IMG/VR virus record: IMGVR_UViG_3300030329_003382
Location: 1 to 23,512 of that record
Source: a virus
DNA: 23,512 bases
Direction: 5' to 3' (one strand)
The position numbers and the translations under genes are program-made. The notes under the pieces are model-generated. The model was given only the letters and a program-made list of their open reading frames with translations, had not been told where the DNA came from and did not search any database. Shown here one piece after another: positions 4,714 to 13,400 of this stretch (positions within the stretch are counted from its first letter, which is position 1; the number at the start of each line of letters is the position of its first letter).

Positions 4714-5079
4714 TTAGAACGGAACTTCTGCGCTGTCGTTGTATGGCATTCGGTCGGGCGTTTCTGGCTGGTCAAACTTTACGCGCTTCCCCATGCCTTG
4801 AAAGTGGTCAGCGACCAGCTCAAGATCAAAGCCCTTCTCGCCGTTGCGCTTCTCGTATTCGCGCACCTCGAGCCGCCCCGTGGCGCTGATCGTGTCGCCT
4901 TTGTTGATGTATTGGGCGGCGTATTCAGCACGCTGGCCCCAGCACGTCACCGTGTACCAGGTTGTCTCGCCTCGATTGTTTGAGGCCACCCGGTGCTTGG
5001 TCACTTTCTTTCCGTTGGCTGTGACCTTCAGATCGCCTACCTGGCCGACGTTTCCCGTTAAATGCATAATAGCGGACAT
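4714..5079 (-). CDS. ssb: Single-stranded DNA-binding protein
   Basis: This 121-aa OB-fold protein starts at MSAIMHLTGNVGQVGDLKVT (ATG at 5077-5079, after GGGAGTCAAT); a longer frame from 5103 lacks a ribosome-binding site. Recognisable SSB features are TWYTVTCWGQRAEYAAQYINKGDTISATGRLEVREYE, with the W-x-x-V-x-x-W/F-G core and the G-x-x-V/I-x-V/A-x-G-R-L strand pair (quoted in separate pieces: TWYTVTCWGQRAEY and KGDTISATGRLEVREYE). The C-terminus ends AEVPF, keeping the terminal Pro-Phe used to recruit partners, though the acidic tail is short. It would coat ssDNA in replication and recombination. Its leader has the GGAGTCAA motif and a branched inverted repeat at 5124-5183. Its 3' end faces rusA. 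Confidence 0.93.
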   Translation of the reverse strand: MSAIMHLTGNVGQVGDLKVTANGKKVTKHRVASNNRGETTWYTVTCWGQRAEYAAQYINKGDTISATGRLEVREYEKRNGEKGFDLELVADHFQGMGKRVKFDQPETPDRMPYNDSAEVPF

Positions 5080-5080
5080 A

Positions 5081-5088
5081 TTGACTCC
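5081..5088 (-). promoter_or_regulatory. Shared leader motif GGAGTCAA (ssb)
   Basis: GGAGTCAA followed directly by T and ATG; identical octamer to those before the 29-aa and annealing genes. It decides the ssb start. Confidence 0.7.
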
Positions 5089-5123
5089 CTTTGTTTGTGC
5101 CATCTAAACATAACCCAGGCAAA

Positions 5124-5183
5124 GCAGACCAGGCCACCAGAGAGGGAGTCTGGCTGTCGAGACACAAACGCGGCCTGATCTGC
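5124..5183 (-). promoter_or_regulatory. Branched inverted-repeat element upstream of ssb
   Basis: GCAGACCAGGCC (5124-5135) and GGCCTGATCTGC (5172-5183) are inverted copies with 11 of 12 positions pairing. Inside are a CCAGA/TCTGG hairpin (5137-5153) and a small TGTC/GACA hairpin (5155-5164), giving a three-way-junction layout. It fills the gap between ssb and the next gene upstream. On the minus strand the outer stem is followed by TTTGCC, so weak termination is possible; regulation of ssb or a single-strand initiation structure are alternatives. Confidence 0.5.
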
Positions 5184-5187
5184 AAAG

Positions 5188-5295
5188 CTATTTCTTCTTC
5201 TTTGTCCGCTTGCCGTAATATGCCTTTACCTGCTTTGGTGTGTAGCTTTTACCGCTTGGGCTTTTGTATTTCTTACCCTTCTTTTTGAACGGCAT
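5188..5295 (-). CDS. Small basic protein (35 aa)
   Basis: Starts at MPFKKKGKKYKSPSGKSYTP (ATG at 5293-5295) and ends KRTKKKK; over a third of the residues are Lys or Arg. The central SPSGKSYTPKQVKAYYGKR resembles tiny basic proteins seen in many environmental phages, of unknown role. It overlaps the upstream TM/Pro-Glu-rich gene by 23 bases. The ribosome-binding site is weak, so translation may depend on coupling. The longer frame from 5439 is low-complexity readthrough antisense to nothing useful and is not preferred. Confidence 0.55.
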   Translation of the reverse strand: MPFKKKGKKYKSPSGKSYTPKQVKAYYGKRTKKKK

Positions 5296-5497
5296 CTTTG
5301 GGCTCTTCTGCTGGTGGCTCTGGTGCGGGCTCGGCGGGCTCTGGTGCGGGCTCAACCTCTGCGCCAGCTTCTTGGCCTTGCTCGCCAAGCTCAAGCTGAC
5401 AACTCCCCCACGCACCCGCCACAACCAGCGCACCTCCAAGGAATGCCACGCGGGTGTTTTGCCGGGCGGCGTCTATCTGTTCTTTGATCTTGCTCAT
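5273..5497 (-). CDS. Single-TM protein with Pro/Glu-rich tail (74 aa)
   Basis: N-terminal amphipathic stretch (MSKIKEQIDAARQN), one hydrophobic segment (VAFLGGALVVAGAWGSC, residues about 17-33), then an acidic proline-rich tail (VEPAPEPAEPAPEPPAEEP). The Cys after the hydrophobic segment is only a poor lipobox (W-G-S-C). It is coupled to the endolysin-like gene by an ATGA overlap and has a good GAGG ribosome-binding site. In the lysis context a Rz1-like outer-membrane spanin is conceivable, since those are Pro-rich lipoproteins, but the lipobox is not convincing; it may simply be a tail-exposed membrane protein. Confidence 0.6.
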   Translation of the reverse strand: MSKIKEQIDAARQNTRVAFLGGALVVAGAWGSCQLELGEQGQEAGAEVEPAPEPAEPAPEPPAEEPKDAVQKEG

Positions 5498-6129
5498 CTC
5501 AAGTCCTCTTCATTTATTAGGGTGTAGGTGTAAGTGGTCCAGCTGGGGTGTGCGTCGATCTGTAGGTGGCAGAGATCCATGAATTCGTTGAAGTCACGCT
5601 CGCGTTTGAAAACCTGGCAGCCAGCCGACCACGTGTATTTCTTGCCGGTGCGTGAATTCACCCCCGATATTTTGCGCGAATCCTTTCCGGCTTTGTGCAA
5701 ATTACAGCCGTAGAAGCCAGTCTCTTTTTTGTCTTCGGACATCTCAAAAACCAGATCCCGATCTGCATCCCTGTAGATTGTGATTGGCTTTGGCCCACGC
5801 TGCACAAGCGCTTCGTAGCTGTTGCGGTGGAGCCCGATCACATAGGCCGACCGATACTGGCCCGGCGCTATTATCGCTGTCCCATCGGCGTTGTACATCT
5901 CCGGAAACCGCAACGCCATAGCACCCGGATCGGTGGTGGCTGCCCAGGCTTTGGTGATAAACCGCGAGCCGTCTTCTTCTTGATAGGTACACGTAATTAG
6001 ATCGTCGAATTCATCAGCGCTTTGATCGCGATTCGCTGCCCTGATTCCTACGATATTTAGGTTGTACTTACCCTGAAAGACTGCATAGCCTTTGCTTTTC
6101 AATACTTGCAGAATTGGCGGCAGCATCAT
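5494..6129 (-). CDS. Putative endolysin with an L,D-transpeptidase-like active site
   Basis: This 211-aa protein has GFYGCNLHKAG (His145) followed by KKYTWSAGCQVF (Ser168, Cys171). This matches the H...S-x-G-C signature of YkuD-type L,D-transpeptidase folds, in which Cys is the nucleophile. Upstream, FITKAWAATTDPGAMALRFP and GTAIIAPGQYRSAYVIGLH (about 58-100) look like a substrate-channel beta domain. No signal peptide or TM is present, so export would need a holin. Starts ATGATG at 6124-6129 and overlaps its neighbours by 4 bases on both sides. Position amid several small TM proteins supports a lysis role. The fold assignment is by motif; peptidoglycan hydrolysis rather than transpeptidation is inferred. 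Confidence 0.65.
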   Translation of the reverse strand: MMLPPILQVLKSKGYAVFQGKYNLNIVGIRAANRDQSADEFDDLITCTYQEEDGSRFITKAWAATTDPGAMALRFPEMYNADGTAIIAPGQYRSAYVIGLHRNSYEALVQRGPKPITIYRDADRDLVFEMSEDKKETGFYGCNLHKAGKDSRKISGVNSRTGKKYTWSAGCQVFKRERDFNEFMDLCHLQIDAHPSWTTYTYTLINEEDLR

Positions 6130-6356
6130 TTTGCACCCTGCCTAAACAACAGATCATGGACTACATCGATCGTAAAAGCGATCAACTTCTCTTCTGTCTT
6201 TTCTCCAATGAGTGGGATGTCGATGTGCTTGTTTAGAAACTGCACAACCCATTCTTTTTTCGCCTTGCCGGACTTGGGCTCTGGAAACAGATCTTCGGCT
6301 ATGAGAATAGCCTTTTTAATAATCGCGGCGCGTTTTGCTTTTCTTTTCTCTTTCAT
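6126..6356 (-). CDS. Small charged protein in lysis cluster (76 aa)
   Basis: Lys-rich N-terminus (MKEKRKAKRAAIIKKAILIA), then EDLFPEPKSGKAKKEWVVQF and a C-terminal helix (KLIAFTIDVVHDLLFRQG). No convincing TM. The pattern recalls small phage proteins sometimes grouped with Holin_LLH-like families (A-E-x-L-F-P ... GKAKKE ... helix), but the assignment is weak. Good ribosome-binding site (AGGGAG) and 4-base overlap with the endolysin gene. Confidence 0.65.
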   Translation of the reverse strand: MKEKRKAKRAAIIKKAILIAEDLFPEPKSGKAKKEWVVQFLNKHIDIPLIGEKTEEKLIAFTIDVVHDLLFRQGAK

Positions 6357-6365
6357 GCTTTCTCC

Positions 6366-6617
6366 CTATTCTTTGCATTCGAGTAACTCTTTGAGAATCA
6401 GTTGGTAGCTTTCCACCATGCCGTTGAAGTTCTGCCACGCATCGGCGGCGCGGTCTTCTGCTGCCCTGCATTCGCCCAGGCTGGGCGCTGGCGCTGGCGG
6501 TGGAGCGTTGGTGCTGTTGTTGAACTGCAAGCCGCCCAGCGTCCCACCACCGCCCAAGAGCGCGGCAATCCAAAGCCACGGCGGCCCACTGCTTGCTTTG
6601 CTGTCTTCATTGCTCAC
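6366..6617 (-). CDS. TM/Pro-rich/coiled-coil protein, spanin- or holin-like (83 aa)
   Basis: Short polar N-terminus, one hydrophobic segment (PPWLWIAALLGGGGTLGGLQ, residues 12-31), a proline-rich hinge (APPPAPAPS), then a helical C-terminus (CRAAEDRAADAWQNFNGMVE...LLECKE). The layout is that of an N-terminally anchored protein with a periplasmic helix, as in i-spanins. The start is GTG at 6615-6617, overlapping the upstream gene by 4 bases. No homology recognised; function is by context. Confidence 0.6.
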   Translation of the reverse strand: MSNEDSKASSGPPWLWIAALLGGGGTLGGLQFNNSTNAPPPAPAPSLGECRAAEDRAADAWQNFNGMVESYQLILKELLECKE

Positions 6618-6931
6618 TTTCCACGGCTCTTGGCGATTCGCGCCAGGCGCTCGTTCTGCATCTCTTTTAAGCCCTCATCCAGCTTGGCCGAGATGTCACG
6701 CAATAAGGTATCGCGCTCGCCGTCATATTTGGCAATCACCTCGTCGTATCTATCTCGGATTTTATCGAAGCCTTTTTCTCTTTCTTCTTCGATTGTTTCC
6801 AAGGTCTTAAGCAGCCGGTCAACATAGGCATCTAAGCGCCGCGATTGCTCGCGGGTTGTCGCCATTAGATACAGCAAAAAGACGCCAGTGATCCCGGCGT
6901 CTATTAGGCTTGCTGCGAGCTGGCTTTCCAT
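6614..6931 (-). CDS. N-terminal TM plus long coiled-coil protein (105 aa)
   Basis: A hydrophobic segment (LIDAGITGVFLLYLMAT, residues about 9-25) is followed by 75 residues of nearly continuous charged heptads (LDAYVDRLLKTLETIEEERE ...) ending in a basic tail. Resembles BhlA-type holin-like proteins, or an i-spanin if the coil faces the periplasm. Its ATG overlaps the previous stop as TGATG. It pairs with the next upstream gene, which has the mirror layout (coil then TM). Confidence 0.65.
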   Translation of the reverse strand: MESQLAASLIDAGITGVFLLYLMATTREQSRRLDAYVDRLLKTLETIEEEREKGFDKIRDRYDEVIAKYDGERDTLLRDISAKLDEGLKEMQNERLARIAKSRGK

Positions 6932-7122
6932 CAGCCCAGAATCAGAATAGACAAGCTCTGAGCTATGCAGACAATGGCACAGATCAAGCCTTGAGCCCTG
7001 GCTATATCTTGCCGGATCAACTTTAGATCAGCTTTGATCATTGCCACATCTCCCTCGAGCACATCTGCCCGGTTTTCTAATACCGCCACTTTTTGCTCTG
7101 CGGCCCGTAGCCTTTGTTCCAT
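6931..7122 (-). CDS. XhlA-like coiled-coil/tail-anchored membrane protein (63 aa)
   Basis: Starts at MEQRLRAAEQKVAVLENRAD (ATG at 7120-7122, after GGGGG); the longer frame to 7200 would overlap the upstream gene. A 40-residue heptad coil is followed by a C-terminal membrane segment (GLICAIVCIAQSLSILILG). Coil-then-TM with this size is the XhlA (haemolysin/holin accessory) layout. It would sit in the inner membrane with the coil in the cytoplasm. It opens the lysis-like cluster. Confidence 0.65.
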   Translation of the reverse strand: MEQRLRAAEQKVAVLENRADVLEGDVAMIKADLKLIRQDIARAQGLICAIVCIAQSLSILILG

Positions 7123-7132
7123 TGGTCGCCCC

Positions 7133-7414
7133 CTATAGCTTGCCGCGTAAATACCATGCTTTTTCGTTGGCGGTGGCATCTGTGAAGCTTGACACGTCAT
7201 CTTCTGTACTGCTCAAAGATACATCTTCGGGAATAACATCAGTGATTTGCAAGGCTCTGTTGGCGGTGCATTCAACTAAAACAAACTTAGAATAAGAACA
7301 GCTTTTAGATGTGGTGCCCATATCAACGCCCCACAACTCACCAGCCGCCACCGCACTAACAAGGTCTTCGGCTGCGCTTGTGCTCTTCGTTTCAAACAAA
7401 CAAATCGAGGCCAT
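7133..7414 (-). CDS. Hypothetical protein following the virion genes (93 aa)
   Basis: Not recognised. Begins MASICLFETKSTSAAEDLVS and contains two Cys-containing strands (SKSCSYSKFVLVECTANRAL), then an Asp/Ser-rich stretch (EDVSLSSTEDDVSSF). Small all-beta proteins of this type sit after tail genes in many phages and may be virion parts. Starts two bases after the upstream stop (TAATCATGG), the same junction as at 8394, so it belongs to the late operon. Confidence 0.6.
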   Translation of the reverse strand: MASICLFETKSTSAAEDLVSAVAAGELWGVDMGTTSKSCSYSKFVLVECTANRALQITDVIPEDVSLSSTEDDVSSFTDATANEKAWYLRGKL

Positions 7415-7416
7415 GA

Positions 7417-8394
7417 TTACTCCAATGCAGCGCGTGCAGATAAGGGTTGAAGCAACATGCGGAACTTAGAAATCCGTATAACGCCGCCTTTTTTACCGTT
7501 GGCATCGAAACCAAACCAGCACGCCAGATATAAATGCTTCCCGCCAAAACGGCATGAGTTGTTCGTGGTCTGCGTGGTTTTTACCATCGGCCCAAACGGA
7601 TCGGTTGTTGAGTAAGAACCGGACAACATCTCTTCATTGTTTGAGCCGATAGGGTGTGATGTGATGTTTGTTGATAGACCGGCCTGGAAAACAATGGCAT
7701 CGTGAGACGTTGTGTCCGAGCCTGGTTGATTGCGCCATATGCGCCCTTCGCCCGGCCCTTTGCCCAATCTGGAAAAGATGCCCGACTTATACATGCTAAG
7801 CTTTTGGGAAGCGTTGCTAAAGCTGTTTGGATCGTTGGCCCGGTTTTTCGTTACATACGCACCCGCATAGTTGTGAGTGTTGCTTGGCAAAACCGGATCT
7901 GTGCCTTGGTCGGAATCATAAGCAATAATCCCACAAGCCGCGTGGACTTGGTGCCCATAGGATTGATCCGAATTGCCATTGATTGGCCCGTTGGTGTGAT
8001 CGAACTGCATTTCAAGTTTTAGCAACGTGCTTTCGCTTTGAAAGTTGCCTGCTTGGCCGGTGGGTGTCGCTTGGTTTTCCCATGGATCCAGCTTTACTTT
8101 GCGAATGAACCAAAGCCCTTTTTGCTCGTTGCCTTGGTTGCGGCAGTTGTATCCGCTGCCAATATCGGGGAACGTGATGTGCAGTTGATCGCCAGACATC
8201 GCCGCCGTCACGTCAATCGATCCGATTCCGGCACCCTCGATTTTTTTCCAGTCAGAGCCATCGGCGATCTTTGACATGTCAAAATCTGACCACGTCTCCC
8301 ACTTAGCGGTAGAGCCGCCACCGCCGCCGCCCGCTTGATCTTGGCGTCTGCGCGTACCCCGGTTTCCTGTAAATACTGGTCTTGCAATGCCCAT
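7417..8394 (-). CDS. Putative virion surface protein, beta-rich (325 aa)
   Basis: Starts at MGIARPVFTGNRGTRRRQDQ (ATG at 8392-8394); the frame could begin at a TTG three codons earlier, which is less likely. A basic N-terminal arm and a GGGGGG linker (residues about 22-28) lead to a 290-residue beta-rich region. Aromatic and polar residues are frequent and blocks such as EGRIWRNQPGSD and RFGGKHLYLACWFGFD recall lectin- or glycanase-like jelly-roll domains. I recognise no catalytic motif. Position just after the baseplate hub and a decoration-like protein suggests a fibre or tail-tip appendage, perhaps polysaccharide binding. Confidence 0.65.
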   Translation of the reverse strand: MGIARPVFTGNRGTRRRQDQAGGGGGGSTAKWETWSDFDMSKIADGSDWKKIEGAGIGSIDVTAAMSGDQLHITFPDIGSGYNCRNQGNEQKGLWFIRKVKLDPWENQATPTGQAGNFQSESTLLKLEMQFDHTNGPINGNSDQSYGHQVHAACGIIAYDSDQGTDPVLPSNTHNYAGAYVTKNRANDPNSFSNASQKLSMYKSGIFSRLGKGPGEGRIWRNQPGSDTTSHDAIVFQAGLSTNITSHPIGSNNEEMLSGSYSTTDPFGPMVKTTQTTNNSCRFGGKHLYLACWFGFDANGKKGGVIRISKFRMLLQPLSARAALE

Positions 8395-8396
8395 GA

Positions 8397-8783
8397 TTAC
8401 CAACCCGCTTGAATGAAATACACTGTGGTCACTGCATTGGCGGCCCCGCCGCCCGATGTGTCACAAACCGTGCGGTGGTATAGCGTGCCGTTGTCTACAT
8501 GGTATCGGCTCGGCGGCTCAAAAGAATTGCTTTGATCTGCTGCGGCTGTTGCCTGGCATACCGTCTCCACGGCAGCACTTGATCCGGCGGCTGTTACTAA
8601 AATTGGTGCTACTGTGGTAGCAGTCCCAGATGCTTTAGTGCATAGTTGAGCCAACACCCGGCCTTTTGTTGGTAGACCGTTGATGGTGGCTTCTGTAGCT
8701 GCTCCCGCTTCAGTTTCTGAAATGACCAGTTTATAGTCTCTGCCCCCTATGTGTGTGAGGGTCGCCGTTGCCGAATATGCCAT
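8397..8783 (-). CDS. Small virion-type protein (128 aa)
   Basis: Strong ribosome-binding site (AGGAGG). Begins MAYSATATLTHIGGRDYKLV with alternating strands (ISETEAGAATEATI), an Ala/Thr-rich middle and a C-terminal strand (VTTVYFIQAGW). The Ala/Thr/Gly composition is that of phage structural proteins. I do not recognise a named family; a tail or baseplate decoration protein is the likeliest role. Its stop is two bases before the next start. Confidence 0.65.
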   Translation of the reverse strand: MAYSATATLTHIGGRDYKLVISETEAGAATEATINGLPTKGRVLAQLCTKASGTATTVAPILVTAAGSSAAVETVCQATAAADQSNSFEPPSRYHVDNGTLYHRTVCDTSGGGAANAVTTVYFIQAGW

Positions 8784-8798
8784 ATTGTGGGCCTCCTA

Positions 8799-10421
8799 TT
8801 ATCCCGTGGGTATTGTATCGCGCGGCAAGTCTGCCACGATCAAAAAAGTGAACAGTAGATCCGTTTCGCCCCATTCGATGCTTTGAACGATTGCAACTTG
8901 ATCGGATAAATGCAGCTCGCTATCGGTAAGCGCAATAACGTCTCCAACCTCAAGCCAGCCCAGGCGCTGCGGTGCGCTGTATTTGATTGTTCTATGTCGG
9001 CCACAATAGGCACGCGACATCCAGTTAATCACCCGCCCGGCGCTTGCTCGGCTGGTGATCATCTCGGTTTCCAATTCCATACTCCGCAAGCCGTAGCGGC
9101 TCATGCTTGCCACCGCGTAATCGTTACGCCACAAAAAGCCGCTGGTGCGTTTGTGCAGATCCCCGGTAACGGTAACCGCTTTTTTAAGCCGGTTATATCT
9201 GACGTTGTGCCGGTATTTAATCGAGATCTCGTTGGCGATTTCGTTGCTCTCAAAATCAACCAAGCCATCGCGGAAGATCTCCCGGTCTGCCGTCAGCTTG
9301 GCCACCGCGTCTTTCGTTGTGGCGTCATAGCGCCAGACCACCGGATAGATCCCTTCACTTGAAGCACGCAAAGAGCACGGCAACAGCGGCAAGATTTCAT
9401 CTTGTAGAAAGCTCATGACGTCGACGCGCTCACCGATAAAGCCCTCGAATTGGATCGAGTTTAGAAATGGCGCGGCTGTTACGCACCTGCCGTCGTCAAT
9501 CTTTGCGCCGGTCTGGTGTAATAGATAGCGGACAAGATCACCGCCACCGGTCAAATAGGTGGGCGTGTTGTCGCCGTTAGAATCGATGCCAACTGAATAG
9601 GGATTCAGTAGCCCGCCGCCGCCCTCATTAAACATCGCGAAGAAAGTGTCGCCTTCCGTATATTGCCCGGTCATGGCTACATAGGCGTATGTATTGCCGT
9701 TGCTGTCTTGCGCTGTGTAGAGCGTCTTAGGCGAATAGGCTGTCGATGTGCCGTTGGTTTGTACGCGCAACACTTGCACAGTAGCAGCGGTGCAAGCATG
9801 GCCCGCCACCAAACCAAGCACCGTCCCGCTTGAGGTGCCGTCATCCACAATATAAATCGGCGAGCCGCTGAAAGTCTGACGCCCTGGCGCACCAATGATA
9901 ATCGGGTAGGTGTTGCCTTCTGCGTTATCGTCCGCGTCATCAAAAACCAAATCGTCAATCACTTGCGTGGCATTAGGAATGCTGCGGCTTTTTCTCAGCC
10001 AATCGGCCTCGATGCTGAAGGTAACCGGCTCGCCAACAGCGCCGTAGCTTGGCACATCGACCCGGCCTTCTATAAGCACTTGGCGGTCGTCGTAATCGTT
10101 GCCATCGATCCAGAGCGCGAGCTGTGCGGTGGCCGAACCCAAATCGACGCCTTGAGCTATTCGCTTTGCGATGTCTTCGCGAAAGGTGACCGCAACTGCA
10201 GCGCTCGGCATTTCAAAATCTGGCGACACAAACTCCAAGCTGCTGGCGTAGTCTACATTGCTGAGCGTGCCATGGTAGAGCAGCGAATCCGAACCATCTG
10301 TAATGCTTACGGTTTCCGTAGCGAAGCGATAAACGACACCGCCCAAGGTGAGATCCAAGATCCAAATCGGATCGGCTCCCAGCCTAAGCTCTGCCTCAGT
10401 AAATCGCCGCCCTGTCTTCAT
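8799..10421 (-). CDS. Tail hub/baseplate protein (540 aa)
   Basis: Residues 1-150 form a beta-rich entry domain (ADPIWILDLTLGGVVYRFAT ... SSLEFVSPDFEMPSAAVAVT). The C-terminal half (about 350-530) has FESNEIANEISIKYRHNVRY, then SMSRYGLRSMELETEMI and LGWLEVGDVIALTD. The N-E-I-x-x-x-Y...YG-x-R...L-E...GDVI pattern is typical of tail-hub/gp27-like baseplate proteins of siphophages. It would form the ring at the tail tip, linking the tube to fibres and to the tape measure. Starts by ATGA overlap with the large tail protein. Order (tape measure, large tail protein, hub) supports the call. Confidence 0.7.
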   Translation of the reverse strand: MKTGRRFTEAELRLGADPIWILDLTLGGVVYRFATETVSITDGSDSLLYHGTLSNVDYASSLEFVSPDFEMPSAAVAVTFREDIAKRIAQGVDLGSATAQLALWIDGNDYDDRQVLIEGRVDVPSYGAVGEPVTFSIEADWLRKSRSIPNATQVIDDLVFDDADDNAEGNTYPIIIGAPGRQTFSGSPIYIVDDGTSSGTVLGLVAGHACTAATVQVLRVQTNGTSTAYSPKTLYTAQDSNGNTYAYVAMTGQYTEGDTFFAMFNEGGGGLLNPYSVGIDSNGDNTPTYLTGGGDLVRYLLHQTGAKIDDGRCVTAAPFLNSIQFEGFIGERVDVMSFLQDEILPLLPCSLRASSEGIYPVVWRYDATTKDAVAKLTADREIFRDGLVDFESNEIANEISIKYRHNVRYNRLKKAVTVTGDLHKRTSGFLWRNDYAVASMSRYGLRSMELETEMITSRASAGRVINWMSRAYCGRHRTIKYSAPQRLGWLEVGDVIALTDSELHLSDQVAIVQSIEWGETDLLFTFLIVADLPRDTIPTG

Positions 10422-13400
10422 AGTTCTTCTTCGATTTCTACATTAGAGATCCGCAACACCTCGCCAGCGGTGGCGCTCAACTCTTCGCCCACAATAGAAT
10501 CGGTGCTTACGCCGGACATGATGCGCCCATAAATTTGGGCCATGCCTTGGATCGTCTTGGTGTCGTTGCCGCTGCTGCCCGCGTCAATCGCTGGGCAATA
10601 TACAATCGGCAGATTTGGCCCAGCGGTGTGTGCGTTAATTTGGTTGAGCGTTGAAGGCATATCGCCACGATAGCCAAACGGTAGAGCGCCCGAAGTGCTG
10701 GTGCTCATTACGTAATCGGGATCGGGTGTTGCGCCTTGGATCGCTGTAACGTCGACGCCTTCACCCCATCCAAACGACACCGCGCGGCGGTTGCTGGCTT
10801 TCTTAAAGCTTGAGCGGGAGCCGTCGCGATAGGTCACAACCTCGGTGTTTGGCTCAGTGCTCAGCGCCCTGCCCCAGCTATAATCGTGGCTAAACAAGTG
10901 CATTGGACCAAGCACCATTTGGCCGATCGTGTAATAGCCTTGCGGTGTGTTTTGGCTGGCCGCGATGACAAGCCGAAAGCCTTTATAGCTTTGCGCCAGG
11001 TTGTGGATCACGATCAGAATTCGTGGGCTCCAGATGTCAAGCGAGCCCGTGGTGCTAAGCACAACCGGCGTGCTTTCTATGGCAAGCGTTGTTCGTACAT
11101 GGCCAGCTTCTTGGGTCCATTGGCCGGCGCTGTTGGCTGTGATGCTACGCGAGAAAGCTGCCCCGCTTGATGGTGTCACTCGTACAACGCCACCGACCAA
11201 TTCGTTCATTTCAAAATATCGGCCTGGTGATGTGCTGCCCGCTGGATTGACAAACATTGAAGTGTCGCCTTGCGAATAAGCCAAAGACGTTTGGCCGCTG
11301 GCCATGTCAATGGCTGCAATCGTTGACCAGCTCGAGCCGTTCCACGCTTGGAGGTTGGCGTTTCGCCAGTTGCACCCTTCAAGGTATAGCCCTAACTCGC
11401 GGTAACGATTCACCCCGCCAAAGGTCCAAGCTATCGTTTGCTCGGTTTCGTCCGTTGAGCGCCAACCCTTGGCCGGGCTTGGTTGGCTGCCTGGGATCAC
11501 GTTGCTTATCGGGTATTCGTAGCGTGTATCAATATCCCAAGAATCGCCGGGCTTAGTTGGGCCATCGATGCCACGCACAAAGACACCGTCGTCAACATAG
11601 GTCTTGCGATAGCTGGAAAGCGGCGCACCGCTTAGATCGCCTGGGTTAGTGAAGCCTTCCGCATACGGCACACCGCCGGCCCACTCATCGCTTACAAACT
11701 GTAAGAAATACCACCGCGACGAAGCTGTGCTGCCAGCCAGATGACCAAAGCGTACCTCGCTTGAACCGGTGCCGCCGTCGCTCACCGTGGCGTTGCTGCA
11801 TACCTGCTGCCATTGTTTATCGGCGGCATTTGTACGGCTCCGCGCATAGCAAGTAATCTTGCCGCTTTTGAAATACGCCAACACCTCGACACCTGGATCG
11901 GTGGTATCAATCGACAACGTGCCCAGCGCCGCGCCTCCGTTGTTGTCTTCTACCTTTACCGTGGCGAGCCTGATTACAATATCAGCGACGTGCTCGTCGC
12001 TGCCGTCTGCTTGGGTAACCCTTACAACCACTTCGTCATTTACCGGCACAGATTGAGAAACCATCTCAACGCCAAAATAAACAATGATGCCTTCGGCAAT
12101 AGTGCCCGGCGCAGACTTGTAATAGAGCCGCCGCCCTGACGTGGTAGACACAGCAAGATAGCCGCTTGCCACATCTGCCGAGCTGGTGCCGCTGGTTGTA
12201 GCCGTCCAGCCTGCAAAGTTGTCTGGAGTATCAAAAGGCAGATAGGAATAATCCCAGCACACCCGGCGCGGGATTTCTCCGCTTGCGTCGAAGTCTCCCA
12301 AGGTCGCCGTCGTATACCCGCCGAGCCACATCACCGCCAAGCTGTTGTCTCGAGTTGAAGTGCTGGCGCTCCAATTATGAAACAACGCCAAGCGCCCTTG
12401 GCCGGCTGTTACTGACAACGCCACGGGGTGATCGTTGGTGTCTTGTGCCCAGTAGATCATGCCCTGCAATAGTGAACCAAAATCGGTCCCTTGGCCCATG
12501 ATCTCATAGTAGTTGATTAGATCGTTTCCACCGCTGCGATCCATATTGATCACAACGTCGCCGCGCTTGTTGCCCGTGGCAGCTTTACCACCGCGCGAGA
12601 TCAAATAGAGAATCCCATCTTCACCCACTGTCGAAGTCAAATCACCATCTGACCAAGTAGGACTCGACCAGTAGCCGGGATCGAAACCGCTTGCAAATAA
12701 CGGCCCGTTTAGATTGCTCGCGGTGGACAGCGGAACAAATGCGCTGGCCAGGTTTCTCCGTAGCACCACCTCATTAGATCCGGCCAAGCTCAGAAAGAAA
12801 ACATTGAAACCGTTCTCAGTTGCTACCGGCTCAGCTTGGGTGATGTTGAAGCTTGCCCCGTTGGTTGTTTCGACAAGCTGGAAGTTAAAGCCCAAGTCAC
12901 TACTCGCATATTGGAACACGCCATCACGGCATGCCAAGCTCGTGTTGTTTGCGCGGAAACAAATCAGCATGATCATTTGGCCGCCGCTATACCGAACGCG
13001 CATCTTAGCCGCTGGCCTTTCGTCAAGGTCATAACCAGCCGCGCCAGCACCAGCCGAGCCGCTAACGTCAATCGCTTCGTCAAGTGCGGCGGTGGATGCC
13101 AGCACCCAGTTAGCGCCGTCGTCGTCGCTATAGTCAACGCGGATCTGCACCTTTTCCTGGGCGATGTCTTCATAATAGGAAAACACCATCAGGCGGCCAT
13201 TTGGCATCTTTACGATAGACGGGTGCAAGCCTTCCGTGATCGCGGTGGTGGTGGTGTTTATGTCCACCGCTGTACTAAAGACACCTGCTGCGCTTACCGT
13301 TTGAAAGCGCGTTGCATAGGTATTCGTCACACCAGAGATAGATTTGCGGTGCCATACATAGGCGATCCGCCCGTCGTCTAATGTGGCCGAGTCTGGATCG

